Source of the DNA: Xestospongia muta
Lineage: Eukaryota > Porifera > Demospongiae > Haplosclerida > Petrosiidae
Assembly (NCBI GenBank): GCA_963693285.1
Contig: OY848920.1
Coordinates: 1,428,501 to 1,492,500 of the forward strand
Reading direction: 5' to 3'
DNA length: 64,000 nucleotides
Below, piece by piece: positions 40,725 to 53,928 of the stretch. The notes under the pieces were generated by a model, which ran no database searches, was not told the origin of the DNA, and was given only the letters and a program-made list of their open reading frames with translations. Numbering within the stretch: the stretch's first letter is position 1; the number at the start of each line of letters is the position of its first letter. The position numbers and the translations under genes are program-made.

Positions 40725-43700
40725 ATGTCAGATCCTTTATCTGAACTTGAGAAGGTAATTAGTGTTTATAGGATTTGGTTTAAATGAGACTTAAATGTAC
40801 TTAATACTTTATTGCTTTTCTTTATTTAGGCTGCTGTTTCAAATGATGTATGGCAATTTAATGATGATCAAGGTAATAAAATAATCAACTTATCTGCTTC
40901 ATTGATAATTGCAATCATATCTAGTAACATGAGTCAGTTCCTTGACTTTAGCTAGATGACTTGATAAATTGTTAAAAGATGGATACGAATGGAATATAGA
41001 TGGAAAAATTGAAATATGGATGTATGGATATATTAATAGAATGATAAACAAGTCAGACTATAAAAGATTTTTATTCATTTAGTCTCTCAATAGCATCTTA
41101 TAATTCTCAAATGATTATAATATTACATAATGAATCCTGTCTCTAGTTACACCCTTTTTGCAATAGATATCTCTAGTAACATGAATCAGTCCTTTGACCT
41201 TAATTAGCTAAGTGGCTTTATAAATTTATGAATTATAAAAAGATGGATACTAATGAAAGATATATGTATAAATTCATTAAATTGATAATAAAAGATGTAT
41301 GGATCTATTAATAGGAAGATAAACAAGTCAACTTATAAATGATTTGTTATTCAATTAGTCTCTAAACAACATCTTATAATTCTCAAATTAATATAGTTTT
41401 ATGCAATGAATCCTATTTCTAGTTACACCCCTTTTCACAACTATTGACACTATTAGTTGTATGATAGTCCTTTACAATTGACTGCATTTCACGTTAACAG
41501 TCACAATGCTTCTAATATGTTATTAATCTTTTATTCAATCCCCTACACCATGATTTTAAATTATAATTCAAATAACTTTTATTTTCTTTAAATGCTTTAA
41601 AAAGGTAAGTAAATTATTCAATCTGATGACTATCTTTTGACTCATCATAAAATTCTCGCACTCTCAATGATTCCTCCTTTGATAACCAACTTTGTCCATT
41701 ATATATTGTTTACTGTGGTTCCTTGTTTATTTTGTGAATATTTTCAAGCATGTGATAGCCATGAGGTGATGGTGAATATTGTTTGAAACAGTTACACCCA
41801 TTTCTGTTATAAAGAAACAGGAAAGTGGTGCTTTGACCAAACTTCAGTGATGAGTGATTCCTCCAAATTAAAAGAGGTATATTAGCAATAATGTTATTCT
41901 TTTTAATATAAAAAGAGATTTCTGAATTAATAATTGTATCTTATTACAATTAGACTGAAGACAGCAACAGTGGAAATAAATCACCTGCTGCTCAGGGGTT
42001 ATGTAAGTAAATTGCTGTTTCTTGTTATTAAGGATTATACAGATGCATATATAAAATGGATCAACTCATATTTATTAATTGATTTAACATTGCTTATGGG
42101 TTGATTAAAATATTAATTGCATAACTAAAGTTGACTAGCAAGCCATAGCAAGCAGGGGGTAGCATTCTTTTTATTGATAAATAAGATTCATAATTCTCAA
42201 ACTAGCTAAAATGAATCAATTTTAACAGTTATATCCCATTTTGCCATGACTGCTCCCTGTTACAAAGTAAATCATAAGGAAATATTTTTTGATAGTTTCT
42301 ATATACATATATAACTATACTTTTGTCAATCATAACCTTTTAGCTACAAAAAGTGATGATGTGTATGAATATCAATCACCGCATATTCAAGAAGGTGATA
42401 TTACAGACAAAGTTGGTAATAAAGACAGATTTGTTGGCCAAGAAAAACCTCCTGATTTAGTAAAATATAGTATTCAAGAAGACCAAAAAGTATATAATTA
42501 ATTCAACAATGGATTATATTCACACTTGAATTTGTAATTTTAGATAAGAAGGAGTGAGTTTGTTGGTCCAAGTCCTATAGCAAGGACATATCCAGAAGGA
42601 TGTTTTAGTGATCCAGTATCCTTTCAAACTGGTATGTAATATGTCAGAATGTGATTAGGTTACGCCTTATCAATAGTAACTGATAATATTTAATAATTAA
42701 CTGACTTAATTTAGCTAAGATAATATAATAATAATTTAGCGAAGATAATGTAGATATTTTCTGCTTTATCAGTATTGTTAAATTTGTTTTAAAGATGTGT
42801 GCTGGATATGAGTATGTGCATTTTGGTTTATTATATGCAAACTTTAAAACCAATAAATTAGCCTGTGTGCATTAACTGAGGACACATTACACCTATAATT
42901 TGAAATATATATATACTCTAATGAACTGATAGAAGCTTTTTTACAGGTTATGGAATTAACATTGAGCAACATTAATAACTCCTCAGGCTTAAAGATATGC
43001 AAAATTGTCAATAACAGTTTTAAAAAAACAATATTAGGACATACTGTAATGGATATTATGTTAGTTATTTGTTTTACATAGCCCTCATTCCATGTATACC
43101 AATACTTACTGTTAAATTTCTGTTCTTAGATTTCAACATTTCAGCTACATGGTTGAGTAAAGCCATTAAAAATCTCCTTATTACTGTTAAAGCAGCTCCA
43201 TTTCTAATGTGTATCACTGGTCTACCAAGCAGTAACTTGTCAACTGTTACTCGTAGTCTACTGCAGGAATTGCGGTGTGGAACATTTGTGAAACATAGCC
43301 AAAATTGCATATACTTTTATGAAACATCTGCTGTGAGAATTCCAGGTGATCCATCTAAAGAGTTAACATATTCCAAGAAATTTCATTATTCAACTGTTAT
43401 TGAATCTGCCATTAAACACCATCTTTTTTTGAAGGGCAAGGTTATAAGAAATATAGAGCTTCCTCGCTCTAATACAGCCGCATTTAATGATGAAGAACTT
43501 GATAGCCATTTTAAGAGCACAATTGAAGATTTCTATCTTATTAACAGAAAGTCTGCTGTTGATCCAATCTGGACTCAAGGTCTGCCTAGTGGAATTTCTC
43601 TGATTAATATGTGGGAAATTGGCTTGAGCAAAGCAGCTGCATATATTCTGCCTCTTTTATCGGGTCATCTATATAATAGTTATGTCTGGATGTTGTTTGA

Positions 43701-46700
43701 TATCATTAATGATATGTCTAGTCTTCATGAGCCCCTAAAAGTTAAAGAAAAGCTTAAGATGGAATTTCATTCTCGCCTTTATTATTTACTTCGTTCTGTA
43801 AAGCTAGCTGTTCAAAAAGATACCAAACGTACTAATGTGTGCAAATTAATAAGTTATACCAATAGTTCAATAATGTTAAGTGAACAGGAAAAAGATTTTA
43901 AAGATTTTCAAAGTAATGTTAATTTTGCTGCTACTCAAATGGAAGTTGATGACCTTCTTGACACAGATGAAATTATTCAGCTTCATTCAGGCATGAAGAA
44001 CTTAGAGCAATTAAAAAAAGTGTTTGATAATATTGTCCATAGAGGACTAGATAAGCTAATTGATATTCCACTCTCTTATATTTTCCTTCGTAGCTATTAT
44101 TACAACAAGCCTCTTTTATTCACTACAAAAAAAGCTTTAAAAGCAAAGGCAGCAAAACTAGGAATGGATAACAATGCTTTTAATGAATTTTGTCATCTTT
44201 TTACATCATTTGGTAGCATTATTGATGTCAGCTTGATTGATAAACAATCTGACACAATCATCCTTAAACCTGTTGATTTTTTGCAAGTGTTAGACAGGTT
44301 GTTTTATTTATCAGATGATGTTGATCCGCTTGTAACTAAATATGGCATTGTTACTGAGCCCACTGCTGACAAAATTTTTAACGACTTAACTAACATAATA
44401 ATGGAAACACTTGTGTCATTTGGTATAGCAACCAAAATTCCAAAAGATCAAATAAGTGGTACATTTTCAGCTCCCAATGGTTTCGTGTATTATGTCCCTA
44501 ATGCCAGTAATGTACCTTCTGATCTTGAGTGCCAACCCAATGCGCTGCACCTATTACGAGATCTAAATAGACCAATGTCACATTCTAAAGTAGCCTTCAC
44601 ATCTAAATTTTTAAAACTCTGCCCGTCATCAATGTTAGAGTTACCAGATGATCCAAAAAGTAATATCATAACATTTAAAACCATTCCTTCGAGTAATGTG
44701 GAAGTTATGTTTGCCTTTGTTTACCTTGGTGATGCAATTGAGTTGCGTTTTCTATCATCTTGTAAGCATGAAGAAGTAGAAGATGTTTGTAAGAACATCA
44801 TTACAGTCTGTCATGACATAATACCAAATGAGACTAAATATAATTTTGCTGTTATGTGTTCTGCTAAACCTGACCCAACACTTGCTTATAAACTGAAACG
44901 TCAACGTCATCTTCTACCAAATTCAAAGTTATGTCAAACCTGTCGAAGCCAGGGACTACATAATGATGCACTATTACAAGTTTGGAATAAGATACTAGAG
45001 GAGGTAGTTTGTTGCTTGTTATATAATATTTTGATCTTTACACTATTTTAAAATTTGCTTATACATAGGAAAAGTATGAAGTTCCCAAAGAGAGAAGACT
45101 CAATGGAAGTAAATAAAAATTTTACAAAGATATTCAAATGTGATTATTATTTATATAGATCCATTAACAATTGAAGATGCCTGTTCCGTAGCAAAAGGAT
45201 TGGAGAAACTCTCAGAGGAGACGCTACAAGTAGTTGCCAAATATCTAGATATGCCAAATTACTATACAGAAGCAGAAAGGAAGGAATGGAGAAAATGCAT
45301 GACAATGATCCTCGACTGGGAGAGCTTATGCTTGAAAAGTGAAAATGAAGAAGAAAAGAAAGAAGCTTCTAAAAAAATGCTTGCAATAAAGATAATGAAT
45401 GCAGCTAATGAACTTCATGAAAAAAATACAGAAGACAGCAAAGCTTTAGAAAATGTGGCAAGATCACTTAATTTTGAAGGTATAAGTATATTAGCTACAA
45501 GGCCATATAATGTTAATATTTGAAAGATTGTTTTTGTACCAAATTTGTATTTATATTTGTTGTATATGACCACTATCATGACCAATGACCATTCCAAATC
45601 TATATTCATTACCTGAAATTTCTAATAATTATTCTTACTTTTTTCAGCTCTATTATAATATTCTGTAATGTCAATATCTATAGGATAGTAAGATTTTTAG
45701 TTTTTATATAATATTATCACTTTATTACAAGTACACTTTTTGCAGTTGCAAGAAGCATGTCAAAGAAGGCTGTTGAACAAAAAAGCCAAGAAAAGGGTTT
45801 ACTAATGACATCGCCAATATTTGAAGAGTTGACTCAATTTTCTAGTACTACAGGATGCAAAGGTTTAGTAATTTTGCTTTAAACACTTATGAAATTTAAT
45901 ATTTAGAAAGCATTGCCGGACCAGATGAACACACCATTGTGACACAGCGAAACCAAAAGAGAGAGCATCTGCAAGAGTATGGTAAAGATTTTACAGGCTA
46001 GTTATTGAAAGCTACATCCATGTTCTGTAATTCTGATTGTTATAATTACAAATTGACATAAACTCTCAAAGTTTATAGATCAGAAACTTTATGATATCTC
46101 AACTAGAACATCCTTATGTATGCAAACACTATAAAGAGTAGACAGTTTAATTTATGTATTTCTACTATGCTTCATCATTTCTAGTTCAATTTTCAATTTA
46201 TAATATGTACCATAATGTAGCTCATGCCTGCAATTACATCTTTTATAGTTGCAAAGTTAGCAATGAAGCCATGACAGTGATTTACAAAGTCAAACATAAT
46301 ATAACAAAACTTACATAGTCTTTAAATTATATAGGTCTACTTGATATACAAGGCAAAGTGAATGTCCAAATGCAGGTATCTAATGAGAAATGTATCCAGT
46401 GTGACCACTGGAATAGCCCAAATATATCAGGTAAACAACATTATGTGTCTTATACTGAAGTAACATAAGCATTCTATACTTATTAAAAGGAATGGTGACA
46501 GTAGGAAGGAAAATTTGTCTCTACAATGCTGATTCTGATCATGAATTAACTGTAGATGAATGTGGGCTGAGACTTATCATTCCTGCAATGGTCATAAAAC
46601 CAACAGAGTCTGTTTATGAAGTAGCAGCTCAAGGATTATGGGGTGGCAAGTTTGTATTTCCAGAAGATAGCAAGCTTGTCAGTGGTGTGTGCTACATATC

Positions 46701-48225
46701 GATAGCCAATTCTTGTGAGCTCAATGAATATGTTACTGTTGAGTTAGAGCATTGTGCTGAAATTATTGATGAGAAACAGACACAATACTTAAGTTTTGTT
46801 GTTGCCAAATCTGGCCCACCATTCAAGTTTGAATATTTACCAGGAGGGTCATTCTCCTCACAGACTCAATATGGCACTATATCTCTAAAAAGGTTTTCAT
46901 TATTTGCTATAGTAGTAATTGGTGCAGCTGTGCTTGTTGGTGGTGCTACTTTTGGAGTAGGAGGGGTTGTTGCAGGAGCAGTAGGAGGGGCTGTTGCAGG
47001 AGCTGTTGCTTCTGGAGTTTTAGCATTAGGTGTTAGATCAAGTAAGATTTGATATATCTTGTCTAAACTTTACTTGAAACAAATATAGCTCCAAAGACTC
47101 CTAACATCTACTACAAAGAATATGTTTATTACAAAAACATAGGGCATAGGAAACGTTATCTATACTATGTTGTTACTCATGATACTATGTACTCAAAGGT
47201 ACTTCTTTTATGTTTTTATGACATACATATGTTTATATGCTTTTAGCATGTTAAAGGTTTAAAGTCAAATGAATTTGGAGAAATGCATTCTTATCGCAGA
47301 TTTTGTTTTACTGAAAATCAGTTAAAGTTATCTGAATTTCCTGATGATAGCACAATTCATGGTTGGAAAGTGACACCTGACCTACCTCCACCTGTAGTAA
47401 GTTGATTAAAGGATGGATGTACTAGTCAAACAGAATTTTTTATAATTAGCATCTGGTTTTATAATGTTTTGTTTTAATCCCAGATTAATAAAAAAGATGT
47501 TGATGACTTTAATGAGTCAGAAAGTCATGATCCTCCATACATTCCTGTGGTAATAAGTGCTCATTCTTCCACAACCGAACCACTTCAATGTACAGTAACC
47601 ATTGAGGGTATTCAAACTACAGATCACAAATCAGCTGAAAATCATCCCAAAATTTCTATTAATATTTCATTGGCAGAGTTAAACAGTGGGTGTTCATTAT
47701 TATTCTTTGTCAAGCATAATATAAAGTAGGATGTACAACTAACTAACTATCTATATTTTCACTCTAGATTTATCAGCTAGTGAACAAAAAGTTCAAGGAG
47801 ATGAACAGATATCAGAAGAGGAGTCAAAGCGAAAAAGAGAGAAATTTGATTGCTTAGATTCTTTCAATAAACTTAAACAAATTAAAAAAATCATACAGGA
47901 TGTTCTTACTCAGTGGCGCTCTGATCTGAGTGAAGTGCTTAGGACATCTTTAGAGAAGATAGCAACAGACATGTATTCTCATGGTTTGGTAACAAAAACG
48001 GTCAATGATGCTCCAACTTTTAAAGATATCATGAATGAATTTCAATCAGGCATGAAGCTCATACGCAATTATCAAAGATTAGTGAAATACTGTGAGTTGT
48101 TTTTACAAACTTTAGTTGATCAAGGTGGTCCACCAAGTCAAGCAGCCTTTAGCATAGCTGAAGATTGGACTGACAAAATAAAAGAAAAATTGGAAATAAC
48201 TATAGAGTTTAACATCATTGAGTGA
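40725..48225 (+). CDS. P1: P-loop/COR-like protein with ZU5-like, glycine-zipper and death-fold extension
   Basis: Seventeen exons chain in phase: 40725-40754, 40830-40872, 41815-41876, 41954-42002, 42344-42489, 42544-42631, 43130-45003, 45069-45108, 45159-45479, 45746-45862, 45907-45981, 46335-46430, 46490-47041, 47089-47198, 47247-47396, 47484-47685, 47768-48225; 1470 residues. Residues 140-764 are the family module: a degenerate P-loop (CITGLPSSNLST), INMWEIG in a switch-II-like place, a COR-like part (IILKPVDFLQVL) and a C-terminal CQTC pair. About 777-884 is helical, perhaps death-fold. About 1005-1080 is ZU5-like (GLRLIIPA, VELEHC). About 1119-1162 is a Gly/Ala-zipper hydrophobic stretch, then a beta-rich region and a death-fold domain about 1345-1450. 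P2 and P3 stop soon after the helical part, so the region from 46335 on could be a separate gene; phase agreement favours one. Confidence 0.72.
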
Positions 48226-48256
48226 TTAGCTCCTATTATCATTTTTGTACTGCCTC

Positions 48257-48262
48257 AATAAA
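48257..48262 (+). promoter_or_regulatory. Poly(A) signal after P1
   Basis: AATAAA 32 bases past the P1 stop codon. Confidence 0.55.
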
Positions 48263-48418
48263 ATTAACTAATTAACATTTTTTAAAATTAATGACTAATA
48301 TATATATATCCATTTTATGTGGGTTATGAATGTCCTTAACATGATGGGTGTGGCCAGAATATTCATATATCCCACCATGGCTTAAGTCACAAATAGCACT
48401 GTGTGTGTCAGAAACAAT

Positions 48419-49697
48419 ATGGCTGAAAGAAGAGGTGATATATTAGATGAGAAACCAACCATTAGGGAATTATGTGAACATATTCACATTGGTAGTAAAT
48501 GGTATCAGTTAGGAATTATGCTGAAACTGGATGTTAAGAAGTTAAATGATATTCATAAGTTAACAGAGGATTCAACTCACAAAACATTGAAAATCTTTGA
48601 ATTGGCCAAGCCCACAATACAAGAAGACTGGTTATAGAGGGTTTGAGAAAAAGAGTCATTGAAGAAATCACTGCTGCCTATGAGTATAAGAAGACTTTAA
48701 GGATGTCTCATATATTATTCCCATTGCATTTGATGCTACCTTTCTGTGGGCTGTCTGAACATTTAAATGTAAGTTGATTAAAGGATGGATGTATTAGTCA
48801 AACAGAATTTTTTATAATTAGCATCTGGTTTTATAATGTTTTGTTTTAATCCCAGATTAATAAAAAAGATGTTGATGACTTTAATGAGTCAGAAAGTCAT
48901 GATCCTTCATACATTCCTGTGGTAATAAGTGCTCATTCTTCCACAACTGAACCACTTCAATGTACAGTAACCATTGAGGGTATTCAAACTACAGATCACA
49001 AATCAGCTGAAAATCATCCCAAAATTTCTATTAATATTTCATTGGCAGAGTTAAACAGTGAGTGTTCATTATTATTCTTTGTCAAGCATAATATAAAGTA
49101 GGATGTACAACTAACTAACTATATTTATTTTCATTCTAGATTTATCAGCTAGTGAACAAAAAGTTAAAGATCTTGTTCAGTCAAATACAGGTTTGTATAT
49201 ATACATCTAGCACAACAATGGATTCAAACGAAGCAATGTCATTTACTTATTTTACTATGAGTATAGTGTACTAGCTTATAGTAATATCATGAATGAAATT
49301 GTTTCATTTGAAAAAAGTAGCAACAAACTTCTTAAAATACAATAATAGATTGCTAATTTGTCTTTATGCCTATACAGTTCATTGTGATCCATTAAAATTA
49401 TTTGAAGTCAGATTTGCTGACCTTTGTGATGCTATTGAAGGTGATCCTCTTCGTATTGTTAACAGACTCTCTTCTAATGAACTTATAGCAGCAAATGTCA
49501 GAAAAGATATTTCAAGCATGATTGGTTTACTATATGAGAAAGCTAATGTAATAGTTCAAGAGATTCAAAGACATTTAGAAGCTCACAGCAATCCAGCTGA
49601 ATGTATAAGACAGATTGGTGACTTTCTTCAAAAGCAAAATGACCAGCAACTGAGTAGTATTGGTAGAGACTTTACAGACAAGTTAAAAAATAAATAG
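48419..49697 (+). CDS. D1: DEATH plus CARD-like protein with an apparent one-base deletion
   Basis: Exons 48419-48768, 48856-49057, 49140-49190 and 49378-49697, about 307 residues if one missing base near 48632 is allowed for; as written the frame stops at 48635-48637. ATG 48419 (MAERRGDILDEKPTIREL) opens a DEATH domain (SKWYQLGIMLKLDVKKLNDI, then VIEGLRKRVIEEI in the next frame). The break lies at a G run, where one more G restores the expected W-V-I-E-G continuation. Exons 2 and 3 (SINISLAELN, LSASEQK) are close copies of exons 47484-47685 and 47768 onward in P1. The last exon is a CARD-like helical bundle (DLCDAIEGDPLRIVNRLSS). It is either a recent pseudogene or an intact gene with a sequence error. 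The paralogous linker suggests it arose from the neighbouring gene. Confidence 0.65.
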
Positions 49698-49720
49698 TTA
49701 GAAAATGCAGCATCGTAAAC

Positions 49721-49726
49721 AATAAA
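49721..49726 (+). promoter_or_regulatory. Poly(A) signal after D1
   Basis: AATAAA 24 bases past the D1 stop codon, supporting a real 3' end there. Confidence 0.6.
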
Positions 49727-50199
49727 CATATTTATCTTTTGTTAAAATTTTATGCTTATAATTGTGCACAATATTTATTACAAGATTTAATTATCAGGCT
49801 AAAACTCAATTTAAAACTGAAGGCAACGTGTACATTCTTTTTTTACAGTGAGTGATTTACTATGCAATTCCTGTCTTTCTGAGGGAACAAGAAAGAGGGT
49901 TGTGTAATTTCATTTTAAAGTGACACGATTGTCAATGTCAATAAAAATTTTGTGTATATATACCTTTTCATGTGTCCATATGCAATGTTACATAGGATAC
50001 ATCCTCACATATGAACAGCGATTTTTCTCAGTCAACATATTTCCCTACCGTATTTATTTAAAAAATCCCCCTCTAATTTCCAAATAAATAATTATTTCCT
50101 GACAATTTGACATATTTATTTCTTATAATTAAATTAGCATTATCATTCTAATTCGGCACATTCGTGATTGCATGTGGTAAGTATTGATCAACTGCTGCA
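49727..50199. other. Intergenic between D1 and S2
   Basis: AT-rich spacer and likely promoter of S2. Nothing else recognised. Confidence 0.5.
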
Positions 50200-53100
50200 A
50201 TGGATCGAGCTGACAATAGCGCTAACGTTCAATGGCCAGGTAAGAAATTAAATTGTCGGATCATCCTAAAAGAACGGCACTTTATGAAGGGGTGTGGTTA
50301 TTAAACCCTTGACACTAGACCCCTAACCCTGAGATGCCGTTTTTTAGGGATGAACTGAATTATCTTCAATGTTAATTTACTTAGAGTTCCAATTCCATTT
50401 CAAGGCATGATATCCTCTCACATTGATGTACTCTACATAGCAAAATTAGATATTTTAACTTAGTATGGCCGGCCATGGACAGTGCCCTCTAATTTCGTCC
50501 AAAAATAATTACTTGCAAACTGTATTGGTTGCTTTAACCTCCAAAATTAACATATGAAATAATTTTTATGGCCAGAATTTAACAACCTTGATTTTTAATA
50601 TAATAATACATTGGTAATTTTGTTGCATGCATGTGCTATACTGTTGAACACCTTTGAACACCTTCTCTATGCAGATGTTGAAACTGCTTATTTCATACTC
50701 TTAATGAAGAATGGATTGTTTGCTTCTTTTCATTCCATAATGCACAGTATCTACATATAGATATATATTATGTAATAAAGAATTGGTTTATTTAACCGAT
50801 CAGTTGTCAATTAGTTAGGTTATAGGATGAGATGCTGTAAATAGTGAATGTCACATTGTTTTATTTCTAATATAAATACTAATAGACAGTCTTCAAGTTG
50901 ACCATTAGAGCAATGATACAGATTAATGTCTTATAAGTTAGACAAAAGAATTTCATGGATGCAAAACCTTTGTGTAATAGGTATCACTATGAAGTTTATG
51001 ATAGAACACCTTTAGATACTATACATGTCCTTTTTAAGTTGTTTGTAAAGCTACATAACTTCCACAATTCTATAGTAATTAGTAATCAAAACAGCATATG
51101 TTTTAATGTGTATCATTAACCATAGATCATAGTACTAAATAGGGAACACCCAGAAGTAAATACTGTGGTAGCTTTGTACTACACATCGTTAGACATAAAC
51201 ATTTCTTGTAATTAAAAAAGCATAAACCACAAGTTTTTCATAATCTTATTTCCCTAGCAACAGACATGTCATTAAGTAACTCATATTCCATGCTTATCTG
51301 AACAACTAGGTACACAACAAATGCTACAAACAATAACAAAAACATCATGTTTCCAATAATGTCCCCACTATATGTCACTAAATACACACTAAAAGAAATT
51401 TTCATAACAAAATATCTCGTATCCACATTAATAATAAAAACACATATATACTACATAATTATATACTCACATATATAATAACACTTATGACTTGTTTTAT
51501 ATGATGAGTGTATGCAATGAATTGGTTAAAACAACCAAGATATGTTAACAGTGCATGTATAATACTGTATTAGCTAATATTATTTTATTTCATTCCTAGG
51601 TCCCATTTTATCCCACACAACACATTATCAGAGTTTTTTTCTACTCTGTGTGGATGTTAAGATTGCAGAAGAGCCACTACAAATTGAAGGTGTAAGCAGT
51701 TCATCTTGGTATTTCTGTGGAAGGTCTGGAGTAGTTAAACTTTCAGATAAAGATATCTTCAAAACTCTTGCAAGTACGTCAAGAAAACACAATGTACATA
51801 ATGTTGCAAGACAACATTGTGGAAAGTGTCCTATCTTAGAAGTTGATTTTAGCAATGAAAGGTCTTTACACTCATTTCTACAATCACTTCAAGAAGATAG
51901 GTTCCAGTCAGATGTAGCAAAGAGCTTAAAACAGCTTGTAGAACCTGGCTATGATATCTCTGTTGATGCTAGGCTTTATCTTGCTACTCCGTCACACCAG
52001 AAAAAAGATTGTATTTTAAAGGAGGTCACATTTGATAACCATGGAGAATGCATTGCACAACTTTTAGATGGAGCGGTTTTTGACTTCAGATGTACTTTTG
52101 CTTCAGTTTCAAAAATTGCTACAGGTGAGCAAGTGTCTTAATTAGTAAAATTGTTAAATTTAACTATTTCCTGAAGAAATATCCTTACAAGCTGTTCTTA
52201 GAGAGCTCAAAGACATCACTCACTGGTTTCCCTAGGGAATTTTTCTTGGTATTCCATACTCTCAAATGAGCAGTATCAAACAAACACATCCTCATTTCTC
52301 TCAGCAAAAGGAGGCATTAATAGAAGTCATCAACCTTTGGATGGAGTTGGATGAGGCAACATGGACAAAATTGATAATAGGTCTCAAAAATTCAGGACAA
52401 ATAGCTCTAGCAAAGAAATTAGCATCAAAATATGGTATGTGATATAAAAATACATGCTTGTTTGATCTTCACCTGACAATCTAGTTCCTGACATGATACT
52501 TGATCATTGTGAAAGGGAAAATTTTGCTGACAGAAAGACATTAACAGTGAGTTTGATATAATGTAAGTTTATTAATGATATAGTAATTATATAGGATGAT
52601 GAAGTCATATCAAAAGTGAAAACTATAGAAGAAAGTGAGCTAAGACTAGAGAAAGCAAAAATTGAGTTACAAAGCCAGACTACAAAAGAAAGCGATTTGA
52701 AAAATGATTTAGAAGAGATTCGAGAGAGCTTAAGAAAAGTGACTCTTCAAGCTGCCACTTTTGTTCAAAAAAAGGAAGAAGTTAAGACAAAATTGGATAA
52801 ACGAAAGAGCCAGAAAGAAAAGCTACTCCAATGTTCTAATGACGATGTTGTCGTTTTGGAAATAGTCACAGAAATTGATGACATGATTTCAGAATTAGAG
52901 CATCAACTGACTGAACTTGAATTAAATATCTACAAGCAAAAAGCAAATGAAGATAATCTACAGCACAGACTCCAAGACACACAGAAGAAAATTGATGAAG
53001 AGGAATCGAAATTGTTTGAAATGAAGAAGGAAAAAGAAAAATTGCAAGCAACTTTAGCAAAACAAAGACTACAATTTAATAAACTTGTTCAAGAATATGC

Positions 53101-53928
53101 AGAAAAGAAAGCTTCATATGAAAAGGTATCTGTATGTAAAAATATTCCTAAGTTTGTATTGAAACAAAATTAAATAAAATATTTTTACAACAGATAGAAA
53201 TTAAAGATGAAGACGAACAAATAACTGAAGAAAGTGTAGGTTTGCAAGATGTTCCTGGACTTCATCTTGATCAGTGGGGAGTGACAAATGTAATTATCCT
53301 TCATTAAAAATAGCTAATTTTACTATTTTCTTCAAATATACACAGCGAAAAAAAATTTTTGCTAAACACATACACCAGAATGGAGCATTCCTAGTGCGAC
53401 CAAGTGCCACAAGAATGGGGACATTTAAAGTCTCAGTTGTGTAAGATACTTGTACATGAACAGAGCATTTATATCAGATCTTGTACATTTCTATACAGAG
53501 TTAATAAAGATGTCTATGGATATTGCATTTATCATGATGATGAGGGACAGTACTACCTGTCTTCAGATGCTGAGCGTAAATTTCATACCATCAAGGAGTT
53601 AGTAGAAGCTTATGCTGATTCACCATTTCAAGGAAAGATTCGAACAACAGCTAACGTCTACTTTAAACATCCTATTGAGAAACCTAAATCGTTATATAGA
53701 CCTGATCAAGTATGGAAAGAGTTCTATGATGTAAAGAAAAAAAAGTCATTTTATTACAATTGTATAACTGGCGTATCGTCTTGGAACAAACCAGACACTA
53801 GTATCATTGATAACCCATATCAAAAGAAGTTGAATAGAAAAAGCACTGTTTCTTTTATTGCTGATCCAGAATTTAGTTTAAATGAAATCATTGAAGAATC
53901 AGATGAAGAAGGTGCTTTTTATTCATAA
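50200..53928 (+). pseudogene. S2: second DEATH / coiled-coil / SH2 / WW gene, TAG inside the DEATH domain
   Basis: Exons 50200-50239, 51600-52124, 52177-52434, 52485-52546, 52595-53125, 53194-53289, 53346-53440 and 53499-53928 agree in phase and parallel S1. The first exon (MDRADNSANVQWP) is unrelated to S1's first four and splices in phase to the shared module. TAG at 52233-52235 falls at codon 208, where S1 has TTG (WFPLG), so the DEATH domain and everything after it would be lost. Yet the coiled coil, SH2 (FLVRPS) and WW (VWKEFY, SFYYN, SSWNKP) frames stay open with ordinary amino-acid changes, so the stop is young or an error. The second conserved Trp-Asp of S1's WW has become Trp-Asn. 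The first intron is long (1.36 kb) and no gene was seen in it. Confidence 0.75.

Larger units (their letters stand above)
39028..42228. repeat. Segmental duplication, copy B (~3.2 kb)
   Basis: Near-identical partner of 32410-35650. It begins inside the CARD-gene tail and ends just after the fourth 5' exon, where the sequence turns into the body of the P-loop family gene. Confidence 0.92.

Noticed and set aside
51238..51426. 62-codon reverse frame with a hydrophobic stretch
   Set aside because: It lies inside the first intron of S2 and has no homology or splice partners.
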